Shown piece by piece: positions 54,812 to 63,907 of a DNA stretch of 64,000 nt (the stretch's first letter is position 1; each line of letters starts with the position of its first letter). Made by a program: the position numbers and the translations under genes. The notes beneath the pieces are model-generated. The model ran no database searches. It worked only from the letters and a program-made list of their open reading frames with translations, and was not told the DNA's origin. Origin of the DNA: Croceitalea rosinachiae (GTDB lineage: Bacteria; Bacteroidota; Bacteroidia; Flavobacteriales; Flavobacteriaceae); NCBI RefSeq assembly GCF_031846445.1, contig NZ_JAVRHR010000005.1:5930-69929 (forward strand), written 5' to 3'.

Positions 54812-54868
54812 TATTCATCCGTCCTATCCTATTAGTTAATTCCAATACTATTATCAACTTTCTAAATC

Positions 54869-57313
54869 ATGAAAATCCTAAAATTTGGTGGAACATCTGT
54901 TGCCAATGCCATAAACATTAAGCTTGTTAAGAACATACTTCAAAAAAATGAAGGAACCAAGATTGGGGTTGTGGTTTCTGCTTTAGGCGGCATAACTGAT
55001 TTACTTCTCGTTACACTTGAATTGGCCTCAAAACAAAATGTGAATTATAGGAATAGTTTTAATGAAATTGAAGAAAGGCACCTTAGCACGATAAAAAAAT
55101 TGTTTTCTGTGACTACTCAAAGTAGTGTTTTAGGAAAAGTAAAAGCTGAACTCAATGATTTGGAAACTTTATTGGAGGGTTCATATTTGATAGGTGAAGC
55201 AACTCCACAATTAAGTGACAAAATAGTAAGCTATGGTGAAATTTTATCATCTTTCATCATAAGTGAATACTTAAAAGTTGAAGGTTTGGATGTTAGCTTA
55301 AAAAGTGGTAGAGAACTCATTATAACTGATGAAGCCTTTGGCAAGGCAGCAGTAGATTTTGAACGCACCAATAGTATTTGTGAAAATTATTTTAATAGTA
55401 CTGTACACAAGATTACTGTTGTACCAGGTTTTGTTTCTTCTTCGCATTCAGGAAAGGCAACTACTTTAGGGCGAGGTGGGTCCGATTATAGCGCAGCTAT
55501 TCTTACTGCTGCAATAAACGCAGAAACTTTGGAAATATGGACAGATGTCAGCGGAATGTACACTGCGAACCCAAAATTGGTGAAACAAGCCAAATGTGTT
55601 TCATATATCTCTTACGAAGAAGCAATGGAACTTTCCCATTTTGGTGCCAAAGTACTTTACCCTCCTACAATACAACCTGTACTTCAAAAAAGTATTCCTA
55701 TTATAATTAAAAATACTTTCGCTCCAGAAGATGAAGGGACTAAGATTACCAAAAACAATAATGATCAGGGCAAAACGGTACGTGGAATAAGTCATGTAAA
55801 TAACATTACCTTGCTTTCTTTAGAGGGCCCAGGTATGGTTGGTATACCTGGCATTTCAAAACGCTTTTTTGAAACGATGTCTCTAGAGGGCATTAGTATT
55901 GTCATGATTACGCAGGCATCATCAGAACATTCTATTTGTGTAGGCATTTCAGACATAGATGCCGAACAAGCAGTGGCCGCAGTTAACAAAGCATTTACTT
56001 ATGAGATTACCACAAATAAAATAAAGAAGGTAATTATCGAAAGTGATTTGGCGATTATTGCTTTAGTCGGCGATAATATGAAAAGCCATCAAGGTTTAAG
56101 TGGAAAAATGTTCAGTACTTTGGGAAGAAATAACGTAAATATTAGAGCTATTGCCCAGGGAGCTTCTGAACGCAATATTTCGGCCGTAATTCGCAAAGAA
56201 GATGTAAAAAAGTCATTAAACACACTTCATGAAACTTTCTTTGAAAAAAATATCAAGCAGTTGAATTTGTTTGTGATGGGGGTTGGAAATGTTGGAGCTA
56301 AATTTTTAAATCAGATTAAAAAACAGAGAAAATACCTACAAGAGGAATTAAAATTGAATGTTAGAGTAATCGGAATTTCAAATTCTAGGACTATGGCCTT
56401 TAATGAAAATGGTATCTCGCTTGATGACTGGCAAAATTTCTTGGCCGATGGTCAAAAAGCAAACCCAAATAAATTCATTAAAATAGTCAAAGAGTTAAAC
56501 TATAGAAATAGTGTTTTTGTGGATAATACGGCCAGTGATATCATTGCAAGTAGTTATTCTTCTTATTTAAATAGTAGTATTTCTGTAGTTACCTGTAATA
56601 AAATTGCTTGTTCTTCAGAATATTCTAATTATAAAGAGCTAAAGCGATTAGCAAAACAATTTAATGCTCCATTTTTATTTGAAACCAATGTTGGAGCCGG
56701 TCTGCCAATCATTGACACTTTAAAACATCTAATTGCATCAGGGGACAAAATCAAAAAAATCCAAGCTGTCTTATCTGGAAGTTTGAATTTTGTTTTTAAC
56801 AATTTTGACAATAATACAAGCTTTCATGATGTGGTCAAACAAGCGCAGGAAGAAGGATATACCGAGCCTGACCCAACTATAGATTTAAGTGGAGTTGACG
56901 TAATGCGAAAGATTTTGATCTTAGCACGTGAAAGCGGATATGAACTAGAAATTGATGCCATTGAAAATGATTCGTTCTTACCAGAAGAAAGTTTAAAAAC
57001 CTCTTCAAATGAACAATTCTTTGAGTCACTAAAGAAATATGAGAATGATTTTCAAAAATTATATCAAAATGCCGTTCAAAAAGGTAGCAAACTAAAATAC
57101 GTAGCTCAATTTGAAGATGGCAAAGCTAAAGTTGGTCTGCAAGAAATACCTGAAAACCATGACTTTTATAATCTAGATGGTAGTGATAATATCGTACTTT
57201 TTTATACAGAACGATATGCTAATCAACCCATGATTATTAAAGGTGCTGGTGCTGGTGCCGATGTCACGGCTTCTGGTATCTTTGCTGATGTCATCAGAAT
57301 AGGTAATTTCTAA
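54869..57313 (+). CDS. thrA: Bifunctional aspartokinase / homoserine dehydrogenase
   Basis: 814 residues. The aspartokinase half (about 1-290, KFGGTSVANAINIKL at the start, TLGRGGSDYSAA, EIWTDVSGMYTANP) is followed by ACT domains (about 310-460), then the homoserine dehydrogenase half (about 465-814, VMGVGNVGAKFL, ETNVGAGLPI, and KDLQEFSSSTD-equivalent EGYTEPDPTIDLSGVDVMRK). It makes aspartyl phosphate and reduces aspartate semialdehyde to homoserine. The ACT domains suggest feedback by threonine. It is the first gene of thrABC. Confidence 0.96.
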   Translation: MKILKFGGTSVANAINIKLVKNILQKNEGTKIGVVVSALGGITDLLLVTLELASKQNVNYRNSFNEIEERHLSTIKKLFSVTTQSSVLGKVKAELNDLETLLEGSYLIGEATPQLSDKIVSYGEILSSFIISEYLKVEGLDVSLKSGRELIITDEAFGKAAVDFERTNSICENYFNSTVHKITVVPGFVSSSHSGKATTLGRGGSDYSAAILTAAINAETLEIWTDVSGMYTANPKLVKQAKCVSYISYEEAMELSHFGAKVLYPPTIQPVLQKSIPIIIKNTFAPEDEGTKITKNNNDQGKTVRGISHVNNITLLSLEGPGMVGIPGISKRFFETMSLEGISIVMITQASSEHSICVGISDIDAEQAVAAVNKAFTYEITTNKIKKVIIESDLAIIALVGDNMKSHQGLSGKMFSTLGRNNVNIRAIAQGASERNISAVIRKEDVKKSLNTLHETFFEKNIKQLNLFVMGVGNVGAKFLNQIKKQRKYLQEELKLNVRVIGISNSRTMAFNENGISLDDWQNFLADGQKANPNKFIKIVKELNYRNSVFVDNTASDIIASSYSSYLNSSISVVTCNKIACSSEYSNYKELKRLAKQFNAPFLFETNVGAGLPIIDTLKHLIASGDKIKKIQAVLSGSLNFVFNNFDNNTSFHDVVKQAQEEGYTEPDPTIDLSGVDVMRKILILARESGYELEIDAIENDSFLPEESLKTSSNEQFFESLKKYENDFQKLYQNAVQKGSKLKYVAQFEDGKAKVGLQEIPENHDFYNLDGSDNIVLFYTERYANQPMIIKGAGAGADVTASGIFADVIRIGNF

Positions 57314-57316
57314 ATC

Positions 57317-58258
57317 ATGGAAGAAATTAAAGTTTTTTGCCCCGCAACCATTGCCAATGTTTCTTGCGGATTTGACGTGCTTGGATTAGCCTTAGAATCG
57401 GTTGGAGACGAAATGCTAGTGCGCAAAACAGATAAACCTGGAATCAAAATCACCAAAATCACAGGACAAGAACTTCCTTTAGCAACAGAAAATAATGTTG
57501 CTGGTGTAGCTGGGTTAGCTTTATTGCAAAAAAGTGATTATCAAGGTGGATTCGAAATTGAAATACAAAAAAAAATAAAGCCAGGTAGTGGTATTGGCAG
57601 CAGTGCGGCAAGTTCAACTGGTGCCGTTTGGGCAATGGACCAATTATTAGGTAACCCATTTACAAAATTGGAATTAGTCCAATTTGCCATGCAGGGAGAA
57701 AAATTAGCAAGTGATGTAGCTCATGCTGATAATGTGGCTCCGGCAATTTATGGTGGTTTTACATTGGTAAGAAGTTATGACCCTTTAGATATTATTCCAA
57801 TACCAGCACCTGATGAATTATTCGCAACTGTCATTCATCCCCAAATAGAAATTAAAACTTCTGATTCCCGTAAAATTCTTAAAACTAACATTTCCTTGGA
57901 AAAGGGAATCCGGCAGTGGGGTAATTTAGGGGGCTTAATAGCCGGTCTATATACCAAAGATTATAACCTAATCGGACGTTCTTTAGAAGACCATATTGTT
58001 GAACCTATCCGTTCTATTTTAATCCCAGGTTTTGACCAAGTAAAATCATCAGTTCATGATTCTGGAGCTCTAGGTTGTGGTATTTCCGGTTCAGGGCCTT
58101 CAATCTTTGCATTGAGTAAAGGTGAGGAAACTGCACAAATAGTTGCAAAAGAAATGGCATCGGTTTATAAAACCATTGGATTGGATTTTGACGTACATGT
58201 CTCAAAAATTTGTTCTAGAGGTGTAGCAAGTCTTATGGCAGGCCCTAAAGACATATAA
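57317..58258 (+). CDS. thrB: Homoserine kinase
   Basis: 313 residues of the GHMP kinase family. PATIANVSCGFDVLGLALE opens the protein, the ATP-binding glycine/serine-rich loop is PGSGIGSSAASS, and GCGISGSGPSIFAL is motif III. It phosphorylates homoserine with ATP. It begins 3 nt after thrA, so it is cotranscribed. Confidence 0.96.
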   Translation: MEEIKVFCPATIANVSCGFDVLGLALESVGDEMLVRKTDKPGIKITKITGQELPLATENNVAGVAGLALLQKSDYQGGFEIEIQKKIKPGSGIGSSAASSTGAVWAMDQLLGNPFTKLELVQFAMQGEKLASDVAHADNVAPAIYGGFTLVRSYDPLDIIPIPAPDELFATVIHPQIEIKTSDSRKILKTNISLEKGIRQWGNLGGLIAGLYTKDYNLIGRSLEDHIVEPIRSILIPGFDQVKSSVHDSGALGCGISGSGPSIFALSKGEETAQIVAKEMASVYKTIGLDFDVHVSKICSRGVASLMAGPKDI

Positions 58259-58333
58259 ATAAAACCCATAAAAATATTTTGAGACCGTCATCAGGGCATT
58301 AAAATCTCAATTATTGAGTAAACAATTATAAAA

Positions 58334-59629
58334 ATGAAGTTCTACAGTCTAAACAAGAAAGCACCTGAAGTATCATTTAAAGATGCTGTAATCAATGGAA
58401 TTGCACCGGACAGAGGTCTTTATTTTCCAGAAAGCATAACTCCTCTACCCGATACTTTTTTCTCAACTATTGAATCGCTTTCCAATCAAGAAATTGCATT
58501 TTTAGCTATTCATCAATTTGTAAAAGAAACAATTCCCGATGAAAAATTAAGAGAGATTTTAGCCAATGTGCTCGACTTTGATTTCCCCATAATCGAAATT
58601 GAAGACAAAATCTCAACACTTGAACTTTTTCATGGTCCTACTATGGCCTTTAAAGATGTGGGCGCCCGTTTTATGGCAAATTGTTTAGGCTATTTTTCTG
58701 AAAGAAAGAAGGGAGAAGTTACCGTTTTAGTTGCTACATCTGGAGATACAGGAGGTGCTGTCGCCAATGGCTTTTTGGGTGTTGAAGGTGTTAGGGTGGT
58801 TATTCTTTACCCCAGCGGAAAAGTAAGCGAAATTCAAGAAAAGCAGTTAACAACGCTAGGCCAAAATATTGCTGCAATTGAAGTTGAGGGTACTTTTGAT
58901 GACTGCCAACGAATGGTTAAAACCGCATTTTTAGATGAAGAAATCACTACAAACAGAAAATTAACATCAGCTAACAGCATTAATGTTGCTAGGTGGTTAC
59001 CGCAACTATTTTACTTTTTATTTGCATATAAACAAGCAAAATCAAAAGGAAAGGAAATCGTATTTTCAATCCCATCTGGCAATTTTGGAAATGTCTGTGC
59101 TGGTATGGTTGCCCAAAAATTAGGTATGCCTGTAAGACGCTTCATTGCAGCTACCAACGTTAACGATACAGTTCCTCAATTTATGGTTACTGGTGAATAT
59201 GAACCAAAGCCTTCAATTGCAACTATTTCTAACGCAATGGATGTTGGTGACCCCAGTAACTTTGTCCGTATTCAAAATTTATATGACAATGACTTTTCAA
59301 AACTTTCAGAAATTTTTTCTTCTTATGCCTTTGATGATGCTTTGACAAAAATGACAATGTCAAAAATATATAAAGAAACTGGATACATGACTGACCCACA
59401 TGGAGCTGTTGGCTATTTAGGCTTAAAAAAACATCAAAAAATTGATTCAGAATCCTACGGAATTTTCCTAGAAACTGCACACCCCGTGAAGTTTTTGGAT
59501 ATAGTTGAAGAAACCCTACATATGAAGCCAGAAATTCCTAAACAGATACAAGCAGTCATGAATAAAGAAAAGGTATCTATTAAAATCAAGTCCTACAAAG
59601 AATTAAAAGCCTATTTATTAAGCAAATAA
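58334..59629 (+). CDS. thrC: Threonine synthase
   Basis: 431 residues. The PLP lysine lies in GPTMAFKDVGARF, the phosphate cup in ATSGDTGGAVANGF, and HGPTMAFKD is the family signature. It converts O-phosphohomoserine to threonine. It is separated from thrB by 75 nt that contain a small inverted repeat (TTGAGA...TCTCAA), which may set relative expression. It completes the aspartate-to-threonine branch encoded here. Confidence 0.96.
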   Translation: MKFYSLNKKAPEVSFKDAVINGIAPDRGLYFPESITPLPDTFFSTIESLSNQEIAFLAIHQFVKETIPDEKLREILANVLDFDFPIIEIEDKISTLELFHGPTMAFKDVGARFMANCLGYFSERKKGEVTVLVATSGDTGGAVANGFLGVEGVRVVILYPSGKVSEIQEKQLTTLGQNIAAIEVEGTFDDCQRMVKTAFLDEEITTNRKLTSANSINVARWLPQLFYFLFAYKQAKSKGKEIVFSIPSGNFGNVCAGMVAQKLGMPVRRFIAATNVNDTVPQFMVTGEYEPKPSIATISNAMDVGDPSNFVRIQNLYDNDFSKLSEIFSSYAFDDALTKMTMSKIYKETGYMTDPHGAVGYLGLKKHQKIDSESYGIFLETAHPVKFLDIVEETLHMKPEIPKQIQAVMNKEKVSIKIKSYKELKAYLLSK

Positions 59630-59721
59630 AAAAATCAACAGGTATTTGTGCAAAACAATAGGTCTCGATTAAAAGTCACCCAACATTAATTCAATATTTT
59701 TACTTTGACTAATATTTAAAG

Positions 59722-60807
59722 ATGAAGAATACAGCACTTACGCAAACCCATATTTCGTTGGGTGCCAAAATGGTACCTTTTGCAGGTTATAACATGCCTG
59801 TGTCTTATGAAGGGGTTAATGCAGAACATGAAACCGTTAGAAATTCGGTAGGGGTTTTTGATGTCTCTCATATGGGTGAATTTTTAATTGAAGGGCCAAA
59901 AGCACTACAGTTAATTCAAAAAGTAAGCTCTAATGATGCGACCAAACTTAGCGTTGGTAAAGCACAATACAGTTGCCTACCTAATGAAACTGGGGGAATA
60001 GTGGATGATTTGATTATTTACAAAGTCAAGGAGGAGACTTATCTGCTGGTAGTAAATGCTTCTAATATTGAAAAAGATTGGAACCATATTTCAAAGTACA
60101 ACGAATCAATAGGGGCACAAATGCGAGACTTATCTGAAGATTATTCCTTGCTTGCAATTCAAGGCCCAAAAGCGGTTGAAGCCATGCAATCACTTTCGTC
60201 ACATGATTTAGAATCGGTGAAATTCTACAACTTTATTGTGGGTGATTTTGCTGGTATTGAACATGTAATCATCTCAGCTACTGGCTACACGGGTTCAGGA
60301 GGTTTTGAAACTTATTGTAAAAACTCTGAAGTAAAACAAGTTTGGGATAAAGTCTTAGAGGCCGGAGCTGATTTTGGCATTAAACCAATCGGGTTAGCTG
60401 CAAGAGATACCCTAAGACTTGAAATGGGCTATTGTTTATATGGAAATGATATAGACGATAATACCTCACCACTTGAGGCCGGCCTTGGTTGGGTTACTAA
60501 ATTCACGAAAGAGTTTGTAAATAGTGAAGCTCTTGGAAAAGAAAAAGAGCATGGACCAGAACGAAAGCTTGTCGCTTTTGAATTAGACGATAGAGGAATT
60601 CCAAGACAAGATTATGATATTGTGGATGGACAAGGAAAAAAGATTGGTGTCGTAACCTCCGGAACAATGTCTCCTTCTTTAGGAAAAGGAATAGGACTAG
60701 GTTATGTTCCAACTATTTTTTCGAAAATTGGAAGCAAAATTAATATCCAGATTCGCAAAAACGCCTTATCGGCTACAGTGGTGAAACTTCCGTTTTATAA
60801 AGTTTAA
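59722..60807 (+). CDS. gcvT: Glycine cleavage system T protein (aminomethyltransferase)
   Basis: 361 residues. The folate-binding domain is typical: FDVSHMGEF, then ATGYTGSGGFE, GLAARDTLRLEMGYCLYG and the C-terminal IGLGYVPT. It transfers the methylene group from the H-protein aminomethyl lipoyl to tetrahydrofolate. GcvP and GcvH are not nearby. There is a 92-nt gap after thrC without a recognisable glycine riboswitch. Its TAA overlaps the glsA ATG (TAATG). Confidence 0.96.
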   Translation: MKNTALTQTHISLGAKMVPFAGYNMPVSYEGVNAEHETVRNSVGVFDVSHMGEFLIEGPKALQLIQKVSSNDATKLSVGKAQYSCLPNETGGIVDDLIIYKVKEETYLLVVNASNIEKDWNHISKYNESIGAQMRDLSEDYSLLAIQGPKAVEAMQSLSSHDLESVKFYNFIVGDFAGIEHVIISATGYTGSGGFETYCKNSEVKQVWDKVLEAGADFGIKPIGLAARDTLRLEMGYCLYGNDIDDNTSPLEAGLGWVTKFTKEFVNSEALGKEKEHGPERKLVAFELDDRGIPRQDYDIVDGQGKKIGVVTSGTMSPSLGKGIGLGYVPTIFSKIGSKINIQIRKNALSATVVKLPFYKV

Positions 60808-61721
60808 TGATAGATTTTCAGAGTATTCTAGGCGCCATTGCCGCTGAGGCAAAATCTAAAAAAGATAAAGGTGTTGTAGCTACTTATATTCCTGAATTGG
60901 CAAGAGTTGACAAGAATAAATTTGGTATCAGCCTTCTTGATAATAAAGGAAATCTATATAACGCTGGAGATGCAGCAGAACAATTCTCTATTCAAAGTAT
61001 TGCTAAGGTACTGAGCCTTTCTATGGCATTTAGAATTTTAGGGGACAATTTATGGAATCGTGTAGGCGTTGAACCATCTGGGGACCCATTTAACCATTTA
61101 TCATTGCTTGAAATGGAAAAAGGTGTGCCACGTAACCCCTTAATAAATGCCGGGGCAATTGTAGTGGCTGATGTTTTGATTTCGCAATTTAAAAATCCGA
61201 AAAGCGAATTTTTGCATTATGTAAGAAGCATAGCAAATGATCCATCTATCAACTATGATCAAAAGGTTGCCCTATCAGAAAAAAAGACTGGGTTTAGAAA
61301 TTATGCGGCAGCCAATTTGATAAAGTCTTATAACAATCTCCACAACGATATTGAAGAAGTATTAGACTTTTATTTTCACATGTGCTCATTGACTTTGTCC
61401 TGCCGGCAATTGGTCAATGTTTTCTATATGTTTGTTAACCGTGGAAAGTGTTTACAAAACCATACGTATTTAGATATTAATCAAGTGAAACGTATTAATG
61501 CTATTATGCTTACTTCTGGGTTTTATGATGAAGCGGGTGAATTTGCCTTTGAAGTAGGTCTGCCCGGTAAAAGTGGTGTTGGTGGTGGCATTGTTGCACT
61601 ATTGCCTAACGATTTTTGTGTGGCAACATGGTCCCCAGGTCTGAATAAAAAAGGAAACTCAAAATTGGGTATGCAGGCCCTAGAGAAGTTAACTACAAGA
61701 ACAGGACTTTCAATTTTTTAA
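60807..61721 (+). CDS. glsA: Glutaminase
   Basis: 304 residues. It is a serine-dependent glutaminase of the beta-lactamase fold: Ser64-x-x-Lys67 in QSIAKVLS, with NPLINAGAIV and GKSGVGGGIVALLP further on. It hydrolyses glutamine to glutamate and ammonia. The start codon overlaps the gcvT stop by one base, so the two are translationally coupled, a link that makes sense for nitrogen and one-carbon balance but is not proven. Confidence 0.95.
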   Translation: MIDFQSILGAIAAEAKSKKDKGVVATYIPELARVDKNKFGISLLDNKGNLYNAGDAAEQFSIQSIAKVLSLSMAFRILGDNLWNRVGVEPSGDPFNHLSLLEMEKGVPRNPLINAGAIVVADVLISQFKNPKSEFLHYVRSIANDPSINYDQKVALSEKKTGFRNYAAANLIKSYNNLHNDIEEVLDFYFHMCSLTLSCRQLVNVFYMFVNRGKCLQNHTYLDINQVKRINAIMLTSGFYDEAGEFAFEVGLPGKSGVGGGIVALLPNDFCVATWSPGLNKKGNSKLGMQALEKLTTRTGLSIF

Positions 61722-61724
61722 GAC

Positions 61725-62546
61725 TTGAAGAAAAAGAAAATTCTCATACTTGGCGCCAGTGGTTTTATAGGCAACGCACTTTACAAAGAGCTTTGTAATT
61801 ACTTTGATACTTACGGAACTTATTTTAGCAATTCTGCTCTTAGCGGAAATAAACAATTTTTTAAGTACGATATTCAAGAAGACGATATTTTTAAAATTCT
61901 TGAAATCGTTAAGCCCGATTATATTATTTCTTCCATAAGAGGTGATTTTACCTCTCAGGTACAAGTCCATGTTCACTTGATGGAGTATTTAACAAAATCT
62001 AAATGCAAGCTTTATTTCATTTCTTCAGCCAATGTTTTTGATGCTTACAGTAAATACCCTTCTTATGAAAACGACAAAACACTTTCAGAAAGTATTTACG
62101 GCAGATTAAAAATAAAAATTGAAAATATGATGATGCGAATACCAAAACATAAAATTGGTATTCTACGAGTACCAATGGTATTTGGCAACACTTCACCCAG
62201 AATCAAGGAAATTAAAATACTACTTGAATCAAATGAGCCTATTGAGGTTTTTCCAAATCTAATCATTAACGTTACCAATGATGATAGGTTAACCCAGCAA
62301 ATACATTACCTTATTAATCAGGATAAATATGGAGTTTTTCATTTAGGAAGTACTGATTTAGTTCATCATCAAGATTTTATAAAAGAAGTCATCAAACGTT
62401 TAGGAAATCATCATCCTATTCTAAAAAAAGTATACACAACAAACGAAGACCGTTATTTGGCTGCATTGCCAAAAGAGAATAAACTGCCAAAAAACCTAAG
62501 AATTAGTTATCAAGAAATCGTAGATCATCATTTAATGGTAGACTGA
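61725..62546 (+). CDS. NAD(P)-dependent sugar-nucleotide reductase/epimerase-like protein (RmlD-type SDR)
   Basis: 273 residues from a TTG start, 3 nt after glsA. The Rossmann motif ILGASGFIGNALYKEL, the catalytic YxxxK in SIYGRLKIKIE and the strand GILRVPMVFGN place it in the extended SDR family, near RmlD. The downstream half contains GVFHLGS, typical of the substrate domain. The substrate may be a sugar nucleotide, but no glycan cluster surrounds it. Confidence 0.85.
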   Translation: MKKKKILILGASGFIGNALYKELCNYFDTYGTYFSNSALSGNKQFFKYDIQEDDIFKILEIVKPDYIISSIRGDFTSQVQVHVHLMEYLTKSKCKLYFISSANVFDAYSKYPSYENDKTLSESIYGRLKIKIENMMMRIPKHKIGILRVPMVFGNTSPRIKEIKILLESNEPIEVFPNLIINVTNDDRLTQQIHYLINQDKYGVFHLGSTDLVHHQDFIKEVIKRLGNHHPILKKVYTTNEDRYLAALPKENKLPKNLRISYQEIVDHHLMVD

Positions 62547-62565
62547 TTTTCATAACTTTAAGCTT

Positions 62566-62856
62566 ATGAAAAAGCTACATGAAATTCAGATTATCGGTCA
62601 ACTTAAAAATATTGAAGGGTGGGACTATAAAAATGGGTATCTATATAAATCTTATAAATTCAAAAACTTCAAAGAGACCTTCTCAGTAATGACTCGAATA
62701 GCCTTTGAATGTGAGGCTCAGAATCACCATCCTGAATGGGAAAATGTGTACAATTCATTGACCATTAAATTAAATACGCATGATGTCGGAGGAATTACCC
62801 AAAATGATTTTGATTTAGCAATTGCAATCGAATCAATCGTAAATTCACAATCGTAG
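62566..62856 (+). CDS. phhB: 4a-hydroxytetrahydrobiopterin dehydratase (PCD/DCoH family)
   Basis: 96 residues, full length for the family. FKNFKETFSVMTRIAFECEAQNHHPEWENVYNSLTI has the conserved His-His-Pro-x-W and the Thr-His-Asp segment LNTHDVGGIT. It recycles the hydroxylated pterin cofactor of aromatic amino acid hydroxylases, or acts in molybdopterin metabolism. No such hydroxylase is in this window. It lies 19 nt after the SDR gene. Confidence 0.93.
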   Translation: MKKLHEIQIIGQLKNIEGWDYKNGYLYKSYKFKNFKETFSVMTRIAFECEAQNHHPEWENVYNSLTIKLNTHDVGGITQNDFDLAIAIESIVNSQS

Positions 62857-62864
62857 TTTCAGTA

Positions 62865-62895
62865 TTTGTGAATGTATGGTGATTTCTTAAATTTG
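62865..62895 (+). promoter_or_regulatory. Canonical promoter of yebC
   Basis: TTTG at 62865-62868, a 19-nt spacer and TAAATTTG at 62888-62895 match the Bacteroidota consensus exactly. The -7 box ends 24 nt before the yebC ATG, so yebC can be transcribed independently of phhB. Confidence 0.75.
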
Positions 62896-62919
62896 TTTTC
62901 GTTGTAAAATTTATTTTTT

Positions 62920-63630
62920 ATGGGAAGAGCTTTCGAGTTTAGAAAAGCACGTAAAATGAAGCGATGGTCCGCAATGTCAAAAGCCTTTACACGTATAGGC
63001 AAAGATATTGTTATGGCTGTAAAAGAAGGTGGTCCTGACCCTGATTCAAATTCTAGGCTCAGAGCTGTTATCCAGAATGCCAAGGCAGTAAACATGCCCA
63101 AAGACAATGTTGAGCGCGCTATTAAAAGGGCAAGCGATAAAAGTCTTGGTGACTATAAAGAGGTTTTGTTCGAAGGTTACGCGCCACATGGTATTGCTAT
63201 TCTTATTGAAACTGCAACAGATAACAATACACGAACCGTAGCCAATATTAGAAGTTATTTCAACAAATGTAATGGTAGCCTTGGTACTTCAGGTTCAGTA
63301 GAATTTATGTTTGACCATACTTGCAATTTTAGAATTAATGGAGAAGGTATTGATCCTGAGGAACTAGAATTGGAAATGATTGATTTTGGCACTGAAGAAG
63401 TTTTTGTTGACGATGACGGTATTTTAATTTATGCTCCTTTTGAAAGTTTTGGTGCTATCCAAAAAGAACTGGAAACCAGAGAAGTTGAAATTTTATCCTC
63501 AGGTTTTGAACGTATTCCTCAGATAACCAAACAATTGAATGAAAAACAAGTTGCCGATGTAGAAAAACTGCTCGAAAAAATAGAAGATGATGATGATGTG
63601 CAGAACGTATATCACACGATGCAAGAGTAG
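62920..63630 (+). CDS. yebC: YebC/PmpR family protein
   Basis: 236 residues. The family start MGRAFEFRKARKMKRWSAMSKAFTRIGKDIV and the segment GGPDPDSNSRLRAVIQNAKAVNMPKDNVERAIKRA match YebC. YebC-type proteins were named as transcription regulators; many act as translation factors that relieve ribosome stalling, so the cellular role is open. It carries its own promoter and is followed by a 277-nt gap to a convergent gene. Confidence 0.95.
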   Translation: MGRAFEFRKARKMKRWSAMSKAFTRIGKDIVMAVKEGGPDPDSNSRLRAVIQNAKAVNMPKDNVERAIKRASDKSLGDYKEVLFEGYAPHGIAILIETATDNNTRTVANIRSYFNKCNGSLGTSGSVEFMFDHTCNFRINGEGIDPEELELEMIDFGTEEVFVDDDGILIYAPFESFGAIQKELETREVEILSSGFERIPQITKQLNEKQVADVEKLLEKIEDDDDVQNVYHTMQE

Positions 63631-63719
63631 ACTGTTTTATTGAATAAAAAGGGACTATTATTCAACATGAAACGTATATTATTTTAAAGAAATGGAGGAA
63701 TAGGAACATATGATGGGGA

Positions 63720-63782
63720 ATGTCTTACGAATTTCAAAATAATAAAGGTGCTACTCTTTACCTTTCAGAAAGGGCTAAATAA
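63720..63782 (+). CDS. Possible 20-codon small protein
   Basis: ATG at 63720 opens 20 codons (MSYEFQNNKGATLYLSERAK) to TAA, behind a purine-rich AGGAGG-like stretch and 26 nt ahead of a strong hairpin. The composition is protein-like, but length alone cannot distinguish it from chance. No relative is recognised. Confidence 0.2.
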   Translation: MSYEFQNNKGATLYLSERAK

Positions 63783-63807
63783 TTACCGTTCCATTGTGCT
63801 ATTAAGA

Positions 63808-63843
63808 GAAGGCATAGCGTCTCTAAAGAGACTCCTTGCCTTC
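63808..63843. terminator. Hairpin between yebC and the T9SS-tail gene
   Basis: Two stacked perfect stems (7 bp, 63808-63814 with 63837-63843; 6 bp, 63819-63824 with 63827-63832) lie between converging genes. Sequence after each side is moderately T-rich, so a bidirectional terminator is the best reading. Confidence 0.6.
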
Positions 63844-63907
63844 CTATTTATTTGAACATGTTGTGCGCAGTCAACCGCGAAAAATGGACCATTTGCCATG
63901 CCAACCT

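Noticed and set aside
59630..59721. Glycine riboswitch upstream of gcvT
   Set aside because: The 92-nt gap has no tandem aptamer-like stems or conserved glycine-riboswitch core.
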